DNA of 64,000 bases from Chloroflexota bacterium (lineage in GTDB: Bacteria; Chloroflexota; UBA11872; VXOZ01). Positions 9,164 to 15,668 of this stretch are shown piece by piece. Position 1 is the first letter of the stretch; every line of letters starts with the position of its first letter. The stretch covers positions 1-64,000 of the forward strand of contig JAPOQA010000007.1 in the NCBI GenBank assembly GCA_026710945.1, given 5' to 3'. Below the pieces are notes generated by a model, which did no database searches, had not been told where the DNA came from, and saw nothing but the letters and a program-made list of their open reading frames with translations. The translations under genes and the position numbers were made by a program.

Positions 9164-10048
9164 GTGGCCCAAACAACTGAATTCTATAGCCAGATTCGCA
9201 ACTACGTGGCATTGACCAAGCCACGGATCATTTCATTGCTATTGGTTACTGCTTTGGGCGGCATGTTTCTCGCGAGCAATGGCGTACCGCACTGGATCCT
9301 AATTGTGGTTGTACTGAGTGGCGGTGCTCTCGGCTCTGGGGGTGCCAACGCGCTGAACCACTACATGGATCGAGACATCGATGAGCAGATGGCGCGCACC
9401 AGAAATCGGCCCATTGCCAGGGGAGCGATCAAGCCTCAGAACGCGCTTCTCTTTGGTGTGGCGCTCAATATTGCCGCCTTTGTACTCTTATTCACATTTG
9501 CCAACCTCCTGAGTGCGCTCCTGACGCTGGGCGCGACAATCTTCTACGTTTTTATTTACACCGGACTCCTAAAGCGCGCGACGCCGCAGAACATCGTCAT
9601 CGGAGGCGCTGCCGGCGCGATTCCGCCGATGGTGGGCTGGGCGGCGGTCACAGGAGATCTTGGCCTGCCGGCGTTCTTTCTCTTTGCCTTGATTTTCTTT
9701 TGGACGCCGCCACATTTCTGGGCCTTAGCACTCCTACTCAAGGATGACTACGCGAGTGCAGGGGTCCCCATGCTGCCAGTTGTTGCCGGTGTTGACAAGA
9801 CGAAGAAGCAAATCTTCCTCTATACGCTCCTCGTCGCCGCCCTCGCCATTGCGTTCTTCGCCACAGGGGAGTTGAGTGTTGTCTATTTAATTGCCGCGGT
9901 CATGCTTGGCGCCGGTTTCATTTATTGCGCTTGGCAGCTTTGGAATCAGCCGGACATAGTAAAGGCCAAGCCAATGTACCTTTACTCGCTGGCTTACCTT
10001 GCGCTATTGTTCCTTGCCATCATGGTTGATAGCTTGTTGCCTTTGTAG
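9164..10048 (+). CDS. ctaB: protoheme IX farnesyltransferase (heme O synthase)
   Basis: The protein is 294 aa, a polytopic UbiA-superfamily prenyltransferase. It attaches farnesyl diphosphate to heme B to make heme O for heme-copper terminal oxidases and acts in the cytoplasmic membrane. The first Asp-rich motif is NHYMDRDIDEQMARTRNRP (about 66-84). The second conserved loop includes the DDYASAGVPMLPVVAGVDKTK region (about 192-212). Around eight to nine hydrophobic helices are present. The start is a GTG at 9164. No cytochrome oxidase genes are adjacent, which is unusual for ctaB; they must lie elsewhere. Confidence 0.95.
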   Translation: MAQTTEFYSQIRNYVALTKPRIISLLLVTALGGMFLASNGVPHWILIVVVLSGGALGSGGANALNHYMDRDIDEQMARTRNRPIARGAIKPQNALLFGVALNIAAFVLLFTFANLLSALLTLGATIFYVFIYTGLLKRATPQNIVIGGAAGAIPPMVGWAAVTGDLGLPAFFLFALIFFWTPPHFWALALLLKDDYASAGVPMLPVVAGVDKTKKQIFLYTLLVAALAIAFFATGELSVVYLIAAVMLGAGFIYCAWQLWNQPDIVKAKPMYLYSLAYLALLFLAIMVDSLLPL

Positions 10049-10408
10049 CCCGCTGAGCGCGGGAGGCTTACAGAGTCTCGCTGGAGATTTAGACTTTGTC
10101 GCCGCATCACTGTAAGGGAGACTGACGAATTTGAAGTTTCGGGAAATTCCCCGCTTGCGACTATTCCCGGCGAGACTATGCCCGCTGCATTTTGATTCTA
10201 CATGCGCCAGTCGAGGGCGCTCCGGCAGCAAGTTTGTGTTCACTCTGTCCGCCGTGGCGGATAGAGTTTCCTGACACGTGTTCAAACAAGGGTTCTGCGT
10301 CGTATATTCTTGAAGAACTGTGGAAACTACCACTTCGCTCGCATAGTGGAATTTGACGCGGTCGTTGACCGGCTGCGCCGCGCGTTGGTACACTGGAATC
10401 GTCCGCAT
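10049..10408. other. 360-bp intergenic region upstream of tRNA-Asn
   Basis: Nothing coding is seen. A small GC hairpin (CCCGC-TGAGC-GCGGG) lies just after the ctaB stop but lacks a T-tract, so a terminator role is weak. The rest presumably carries the tRNA promoter. Confidence 0.45.
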
Positions 10409-10480
10409 TCCGCGGTAGCTCAATGGTAGAGCAGGCGGCTGTTAACCGTCTGGTTCGAGGTTCGAGTCCTCGCCGCGGAG
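10409..10480 (+). tRNA. tRNA-Asn (anticodon GTT)
   Basis: Folding by hand gives a 7-bp acceptor stem TCCGCGG/CCGCGGA (10409-10415 with 10473-10479) and a D arm GCTC/GAGC. The anticodon stem is GGCGG/CCGTC with loop CTGTTAA, so the anticodon GTT lies at 10441-10443. A TTCGAGT-type T loop and discriminator G follow at 10480. The 3' CCA is encoded at 10481-10483. All invariant positions look intact. Confidence 0.97.
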
Positions 10481-10530
10481 CCATAATTCTAATCACAGAT
10501 TTATTCCTTTCTTAGTGGTGCGTTTGGTAT

Positions 10531-11265
10531 ATGAACCTAGAGCAGCAACTGCGTACGCAGTGGACCAAGCACGCGCAAGATTGGGTGCAACAGGACCAGT
10601 CAGTCCGCACCGGCATGCTCGACACATGGATGCTTGGGGCGCTGGGAGATGTCGCCGGTCGTCGCGTGCTGGACGTCGGCTGTGGCGAAGGGCGGTTTTG
10701 CCGAGTCCTGGCCGCACTTGGCGCGAATGTCACCGGAATTGACCTCACCGAGCCCCTCATCGCGCAAGCGCGCGCGGCGGCGAGACTCACTGAATCCTAT
10801 TCGATCGAAAACGCCGAAGACCTTGCAGGTATAGACGATGAGAGTTTCGATCTCGCCGTCTCATACATTGTGCTTGTCGACGTGCAAGACTATGCACGGT
10901 CGGTCCGGGCCGCGTTTCGAGTCTTGAGGCCTGGAGGCCGCTTCATTGTGTGTAACGTACACCCGATGCGTATGGCGCAGCCCGACGGCTGGATTAGACA
11001 TGGTGACCGGAAGCTCTTTTATGCAATTGACAACTATACTGCCGAAGGGCCTCGGGAGTTCGAATGGTGGGGCGCGCCGTTCATCAACATGCACCGGACG
11101 CTCTCCAGCTACATCTCAGCCTTCTTGGAGGCGGGATTCGTGCTACTGTCCCTGCTGGAACCAACCCCTTCAGACGAACAGCTTGCCGCGAATCCCGAGT
11201 TCGCCGATGAATACCGCGTACCGAATTTCATCATCTATGAATTGCAGAAGCCTGAGCTCAAATAG
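10531..11265 (+). CDS. class I SAM-dependent methyltransferase
   Basis: The protein is 244 aa with a Rossmann-like methyltransferase fold. Motif I is VLDVGCGEGRFCRVL (46-60), a GIDLTEPLIAQAR acidic loop follows, then the LAVSYIVLVDVQD motif IV region and ALRVLRPGGRF-type motif VI (here FRVLRPGGRFIVCNVHP). This is the UbiG/BioC-like small-molecule group, and the substrate cannot be assigned. It starts 48 bp after the tRNA and ends about 270 bp before the promoter of the peptide/exporter locus on the same strand. It might be a tailoring enzyme for that peptide, but distance and the separate promoter make this uncertain. Confidence 0.85.
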   Translation: MNLEQQLRTQWTKHAQDWVQQDQSVRTGMLDTWMLGALGDVAGRRVLDVGCGEGRFCRVLAALGANVTGIDLTEPLIAQARAAARLTESYSIENAEDLAGIDDESFDLAVSYIVLVDVQDYARSVRAAFRVLRPGGRFIVCNVHPMRMAQPDGWIRHGDRKLFYAIDNYTAEGPREFEWWGAPFINMHRTLSSYISAFLEAGFVLLSLLEPTPSDEQLAANPEFADEYRVPNFIIYELQKPELK

Positions 11266-11536
11266 GTCTGTGAGATCAGCGGCAAGTTGTCAACAGAGCG
11301 CAGGCGTTGTTCACAATCTCAAGGTGGCCGTCACATTGAGTGAAGCTAGCTCCTGGAGCACTGCGCGCACTCATCACTTCCCAACTAGCCTCCAGAATAG
11401 TGCGCTCGCTTCGCCTTAAACCCATCGCACCCAAGTTACTCGAGTCACACAGCAATTTTGGACGGGCCCGGTGCTTTTCCACCTCCTAGACGAGTACAGA
11501 GGTACATGACAATCACAGGTAGACTGTGTAACAGGC

Positions 11537-11565
11537 TTGACGAGTAGCTAAGTGTGCTATAACAT
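11537..11565 (+). promoter_or_regulatory. candidate sigma-70-type promoter for the secreted-peptide gene
   Basis: TTGACG at 11537-11542 matches the -35 consensus at five of six bases. A -10-like TATAAC begins at 11558 (15-bp spacer), and overlapping TAACAT begins at 11560 (17-bp spacer). A transcript starting near 11572 would carry an untranslated leader of about 245 nt ahead of the peptide gene. Confidence 0.45.
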
Positions 11566-11571
11566 ACGGTT

Positions 11572-11816
11572 GCGGTCGAAGATGATCGTCCCTAACGTCA
11601 ACACCGGGAGACATTTAGAGATGCCAAAGGAGGTTACTCTACCAACGATTCTCTTGAGCAGCCGCCTTTGACTTGGATGCTTGTGAGACTTTGTGGTGAT
11701 GTGGTGTTGCATCGGCGAGAATTTGCCCTGAGGCGCTTTGGCGCAACATGGGACATCAGTAACTGTCGGTTAGGGTGCTGAGGACTTTGTAAAGCGTTTG
11801 TGCGGAGGAATCCAAA
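11572..11816 (+). other. long 5' leader of the peptide gene with two tiny open frames
   Basis: The leader contains a 16-codon frame at 11621-11671 (ATG to TGA, starting MPKEVTLP; GGGAG lies upstream). A second frame follows from ATG 11677, about 34 codons, ending LGC before TGA. Neither is recognisable. They could be leader peptides, a decayed gene or chance. The peptide gene itself starts at 11817 after GTGCGGAGGA, which is a good ribosome binding site. Confidence 0.3.
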
Positions 11817-12011
11817 ATGAGTAAAGAGAAGTCTGTTTCCACTGAGGAAGCCGTGGCTGCCGAAGCGGAACAAGTGGAACCTTCCAGTGGCGAATTGACC
11901 GAGGACGAGATGGACGATGCCGTAGGCGGAGTCGGGGCCGGCGATGACCAGGGTCCGCAGGATACCGACGACAGGTCCGGTAACGGTTGGTGGAACGATC
12001 CAAACTCGTAG
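11817..12011 (+). CDS. candidate double-glycine leader precursor peptide of the NHLM exporter
   Basis: The peptide is 64 aa. Residues 1-38 form an acidic leader ending in ELTEDEMDDAVGG (26-38), which fits the helical LxxxEL(D/E)xVxGG leader cut by C39 peptidases. The expected mature part is residues 39-64: 26 aa, rich in Asp, Gly and Asn, with a WW pair at 58-59 and an NDPNS end. It has no Cys, one Thr and two Ser, so lanthionine, thiopeptide or sactipeptide chemistry is unlikely. The start is supported by GGAGGA 8 nt upstream. A strong terminator follows the stop, and the matching exporter (fusion protein, peptidase ABC, second ABC) begins 520 bp downstream. Function, modification state and target are unknown. 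The assignment rests on the leader motif plus context. Confidence 0.75.
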   Translation: MSKEKSVSTEEAVAAEAEQVEPSSGELTEDEMDDAVGGVGAGDDQGPQDTDDRSGNGWWNDPNS

Positions 12012-12034
12012 ACTCTTCTTTAGCTAATGCATGT

Positions 12035-12080
12035 CAGGTACGATGGGCCCTGTCAATGGTCCATCGTACCTGTTTTTCTT
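12035..12080 (+). terminator. strong rho-independent terminator after the peptide gene
   Basis: CAGGTACGATGG (12035-12046) pairs perfectly with CCATCGTACCTG (12061-12072). The pairing can be extended by a wobble and two GC pairs, leaving a loop of about 8 nt, and TTTTTCTT follows at once. It lies 24 nt past the peptide stop and would make a short monocistronic mRNA. Confidence 0.9.
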
Positions 12081-12121
12081 GTTCAGGTGTCTGGCCATTG
12101 CTTGGTTCGTCTTAAGTGGGA

Positions 12122-12235
12122 ATGCCACTGCTTCGGCTTCGTGCCGCCGGCCAGTTGTGGGCAAGGCATCCGTGGGGCGAAGACCGTGACGCTTCCAGCG
12201 TAGAGGTGCTGGTCAAGAGTAGTCGCAGCGGCTAA
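12122..12235 (+). CDS. small open frame of 37 codons between peptide terminator and exporter (doubtful)
   Basis: ATG at 12122 to TAA at 12233. The product starts MPLLRLRAAGQLWARHPWGE and ends KSSRSG. The only ribosome-binding-like sequence is a GGGA abutting the ATG. No family is recognised and there is no double-glycine motif. It is listed because it is the only small frame with reasonable codon composition in this otherwise empty 450-bp interval; it may be chance. Confidence 0.15.
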   Translation: MPLLRLRAAGQLWARHPWGEDRDASSVEVLVKSSRSG

Positions 12236-12329
12236 TTCAGAACAGCGCATGGGGCGCTACTTGGCACCAGCCGTATCAGGGCGCACCGGCTTATTGCACG
12301 TTCAGCGACCATTCCCCGATTCGTTCTAG

Positions 12330-12371
12330 AGCCCGCTGCTGTTGCATCTATTCAGGCAACAGCAGCGGGCT
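12330..12371. terminator. 16-bp perfect hairpin upstream of the exporter genes
   Basis: AGCCCGCTGCTGTTGC (12330-12345) pairs without mismatch with GCAACAGCAGCGGGCT (12356-12371) around a 10-nt loop. No T-tract follows on either strand. It may be an mRNA stabiliser, attenuator element or protein-binding site rather than a classic terminator. The rest of 12081-12533 shows nothing else I can support. Confidence 0.5.
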
Positions 12372-12533
12372 AAACGTTGGCCTCTTCCTCACCTGATAAT
12401 CTGAGATTGGGCTCGATCCTGCAAGGCGCGCCGGGGATACACAGGGAGTGTGTTCTCGTCATTTCAATTAGCTCTGGCATTGCGATAGAATAGCCTTCAA
12501 CCGGGAATAGCCCTATCTGGAACGCTTGGAGCA

Positions 12534-13427
12534 GTGACGTTGACGAACAAGCAGCGTCTCTTTCGCGAGGAAGCCTTTGCGCGCAGAGGGAAAACGGAGC
12601 CCCTCAACGGCCTATTGCGTGTTACGGCGCCCCACGAATGGCTCTTGTTGGTCTGCCTGGGTTTTGCCATGCTGGGGTTTGTAGCTTGGGGCCTCTTCGG
12701 CAGCATTGAAGAGAGTGTCTCGGCACGATGCGTGCTCGCGCAAGCCGGCGACCGCTTTGTCGTGAACGCAGAATCCTCCGGCACTGTCGTCGAACTCCTC
12801 GTAGGCGTTGGCGATAGAGTGGAAGCAGGGCAGCCAATTGCCCGGCTCCGAATTCCCGAGCTCGGGCGCGAGATCTCAATTGCCCGCTCCCGGGTTGAGA
12901 TGCTGGAGAGTGCGGACGAAAAGCCTCCCGATGCCCTCGATGCGGCCCGTGCGGAGTTGATCGAGCTGGAAGCACTCGAGGCGGCCGGTCAGTTCCTTGC
13001 AACACCCTTTGCCGGTGTCATTGCGGCCGTTAGCTTGTCGCTCGGACAGGCGGTAGCGGCTGGCGCCACAGTGGCAAATGTCCGAGTTGATGCTGGGAAT
13101 GAGCTTGAGGCGATCGCAATGGTGTTGCCGGAGAATGCGAGGCGTCTTGCGGTCGGCATGGAAGCGCAGGTCCTGGCTTTGACCCAAAACCAGTTAGGTG
13201 CGGATGCGCTGGAAGCTGAGGTGAGCTACGTTTCGGCGCAAGCGGTCACACCTCCCCATTGGCTCGCAGCTCTCGGACTTCCCGCCCTGCCACGCGGCCA
13301 CATGGTTAGCTTGACCCTGAACGAGAGGCTTTCCTCTCCCTTGGCGGACGGATATCCGTGCGAGATGCGGATCATCCTGCGTAAGGTTTCACCGGCACGC
13401 CTCCTAATCTCGCTCGGTACCAATTGA
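12534..13427 (+). CDS. HlyD-like membrane-fusion protein of NHLM peptide export system
   Basis: The protein is 297 aa. An N-terminal cytoplasmic tail (about 1-38) is followed by one membrane helix (WLLLVCLGFAMLGFVAWGLF, about 39-58), then a lipoyl/barrel-sandwich hybrid region starting VVNAESSGTVVELLVGVGDRVEAGQPIARL. A short coiled segment and a C-terminal beta-barrel follow. The size and architecture match the 'NHLM bacteriocin system secretion protein' family, a shortened HlyD that links paired ABC transporters. The GTG at 12534 lies only 2 nt after GGAG, and the in-frame TTG at 12540 is better spaced, so the true start may be 12540. The stop overlaps the next gene's TTG, so the two are translationally coupled. 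Confidence 0.85.
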   Translation: MTLTNKQRLFREEAFARRGKTEPLNGLLRVTAPHEWLLLVCLGFAMLGFVAWGLFGSIEESVSARCVLAQAGDRFVVNAESSGTVVELLVGVGDRVEAGQPIARLRIPELGREISIARSRVEMLESADEKPPDALDAARAELIELEALEAAGQFLATPFAGVIAAVSLSLGQAVAAGATVANVRVDAGNELEAIAMVLPENARRLAVGMEAQVLALTQNQLGADALEAEVSYVSAQAVTPPHWLAALGLPALPRGHMVSLTLNERLSSPLADGYPCEMRIILRKVSPARLLISLGTN

Positions 13428-15637
13428 GGCGGCTGGAGAAGATGCCTGCAAGCCAAACGAAGTCAACTGCGAGAAAACGCGTACACACGCCACTGTTCCC
13501 TCAGCTTGAGACATCCGAGTGCGGTGCTGCCTGTTTGGGCATTTTGCTTGCTCACTTCGGCCGCTGGGTACCCATCGAAGAACTGCGCGACGCGTGTGGA
13601 GTGAGCCGAGACGGCACGAGCGCCGCGGACATCGTGAGAGCCGCCAGGAAGTTCGATTTAGAAGTCTCAGGCTGGCGCAAACAGGTCAGCGAATTGCAAG
13701 ACATAGCGTTGCCTGCAATTCTCTTCTGGGATTTCAATCACTTCTTGGTTCTTGAAGGGATAGCCAAAGGACGATTCTACCTAAATGACCCGGCCAATGG
13801 CCGTCGCACCGTGAGTGAAGAGACACTCGACCGGTCTTTCACCGGCGTGGTGCTCACGGCGAAGCCGGGGCCAAACTTTCGTACGGGGGGTTCTCCGCCC
13901 GGCGTCGTGCGCGAGCTTTGGCACTGGTTACGTGACGTTAGGTCGCCGCTCGCGTTTGTCGCCGCGTGCGGGATCCTGCTGGCGTCACCCGGTCTCTCTC
14001 TCCCCATCCTCTTGAGCATATTTGTCGACTATGTCCTGCGTGGATCGGAGAGAAATTGGGGTGTGTTCCTTGTAGCCGCCGCCGTTGCGACCGGTGTGCT
14101 GGTATACCTCCTCACTTGGCTCCAGCAACACTCGCTGCGCAGACTCTCTATTCGATTATCGGTAGTTCATGCGGAGCGCATGCTGTCGCGTCTCTTCCGT
14201 CTACCCGTAGGTTTTTTTGCGCACCGCTATGCCGGAGACCTAACATCCCGCGTTCAGTTGATCAATGAAGTTGCCAGCGGCTCGTCGCGGCAGTTCGTCG
14301 GCATCATGATCGAGCTCGTTATGAGTGGCCTCTTCTTGGTGTTGATGGTTTTCTTCGATCCGTTGCTGGCCGCGCTCATTGCAGGCTTGGGAATTGCGAA
14401 CCTTGTTCTCATGCGCATTCTCAGCCGCCTGCGCACCGACGAGAATCGCCAGTTGCGGCGCGAACAGGCATTACTCTTTGGTACCGGATCGTCGGTTGTA
14501 CGCGACATTGAGACGCTGCGCGCAACAGCTTCGGAGGATGACTTCTTCGCTCGCTGGACGGGATATCAAGCCCGGGAGCTCGTCGCTCGGCAGAAATTCG
14601 CAGAACTCGGCTCCATAATTGCATCGCTCCCAAGGTTCTTCTTAGTCCTGAGCGGCGTAACAGTCTTGGGCGTCGGCGGTTGGCAAGTCATGTCAGGCGA
14701 AATGACAATTGGCATGCTAATGGGATTCTATGTGGTTTCAGGCAGTTTCCTTCAGCCCATAAGCCGGTTCGTTCAGTTTACGGACGCCTTTCAGATTCTG
14801 GAGGCAGATCTGCGGCGCATCAACGACGTTCTAGACACGCCTGAAGACCCTGCGCTTGCAGAGTCAACCAATTCTGAACGCGGCAGAGTCTCCACCTTGG
14901 GAGGGCGCTTGCGTTTAACAGGGAGCATCGAGTTGCGCAATGTCACGTTTGGCTATCGTCCCAATCGTCCGCCGCTCATAGAGAACATCAACCTAACTAT
15001 TGCACCCGGCCAGCGGGTAGCATTGGTCGGCCCCACCGGTTCCGGCAAGTCGACGCTGCTTAAGCTGGTTAGCGGCGAATACACACCGTGGTCGGGTGAA
15101 ATACGCTTTGACGGGGTGCCCCGCAACCAAATCTCCCGCGAGATACTCACTCGTTCGGTCTCAATCGTCGATCAGCAGACTTTTCTGTTTGCTGCGTCAG
15201 TGCGTGACAATCTTACGATGTGGAACCCAACTGCGCTTGACGAACAGGTGGTCGCCGCTGCTCAGGACGCTTTAATTCACAGCGAGATCATGAGCCGCCA
15301 GTCCGGCTATGACTCTAATGTGGAAGAAGGGGGCACGAATTTCAGCGGCGGTCAACGCCAACGCATGGAGATCGCTCGTGCCCTAGTGGACAACCCTTCA
15401 GTGCTGTTTCTGGATGAAGCTACCAGTACGCTCGACGCAGTGAGCGAGATGCGCATCGATCACAATCTACGGCGGCGTGGATGTACCAGCTTGATCGTTG
15501 CCCACCGTCTGAGCACTATCCGCGATTGCGATCAGATAGTTGTGCTCGATCGCGGTCAGGAGATTCAGCGGGGTACCCACGAGGAACTCATCGCTGCAGA
15601 GACAGGCTTGTACTACAAGCTAATTCAGGCGCAGTAG
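13424..15637 (+). CDS. NHLM-type ABC transporter with N-terminal C39 peptidase
   Basis: The protein is 737 aa. Residues 25-150 are a C39 leader peptidase: SECGAAC with catalytic Cys33, NHFLVL with His106, and DPANG with Asp122. A six-helix exporter domain follows (about 165-460), then an ATPase with GPTGSGKST, SGGQRQRMEIARAL and VLFLDEATST. It should cut peptides after a double glycine and export the product through the inner membrane, fitting the 64-aa peptide upstream. The TTG start at 13424 overlaps the preceding stop (TTGA), and an ATG at 13442 is an alternative with a close GGAG. All catalytic residues are present, so the exporter looks functional. Confidence 0.93.
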   Translation: MRRLEKMPASQTKSTARKRVHTPLFPQLETSECGAACLGILLAHFGRWVPIEELRDACGVSRDGTSAADIVRAARKFDLEVSGWRKQVSELQDIALPAILFWDFNHFLVLEGIAKGRFYLNDPANGRRTVSEETLDRSFTGVVLTAKPGPNFRTGGSPPGVVRELWHWLRDVRSPLAFVAACGILLASPGLSLPILLSIFVDYVLRGSERNWGVFLVAAAVATGVLVYLLTWLQQHSLRRLSIRLSVVHAERMLSRLFRLPVGFFAHRYAGDLTSRVQLINEVASGSSRQFVGIMIELVMSGLFLVLMVFFDPLLAALIAGLGIANLVLMRILSRLRTDENRQLRREQALLFGTGSSVVRDIETLRATASEDDFFARWTGYQARELVARQKFAELGSIIASLPRFFLVLSGVTVLGVGGWQVMSGEMTIGMLMGFYVVSGSFLQPISRFVQFTDAFQILEADLRRINDVLDTPEDPALAESTNSERGRVSTLGGRLRLTGSIELRNVTFGYRPNRPPLIENINLTIAPGQRVALVGPTGSGKSTLLKLVSGEYTPWSGEIRFDGVPRNQISREILTRSVSIVDQQTFLFAASVRDNLTMWNPTALDEQVVAAAQDALIHSEIMSRQSGYDSNVEEGGTNFSGGQRQRMEIARALVDNPSVLFLDEATSTLDAVSEMRIDHNLRRRGCTSLIVAHRLSTIRDCDQIVVLDRGQEIQRGTHEELIAAETGLYYKLIQAQ

Positions 15638-15668
15638 CCGTGTATGCCTTGCATCAGAAGAGCAACTC

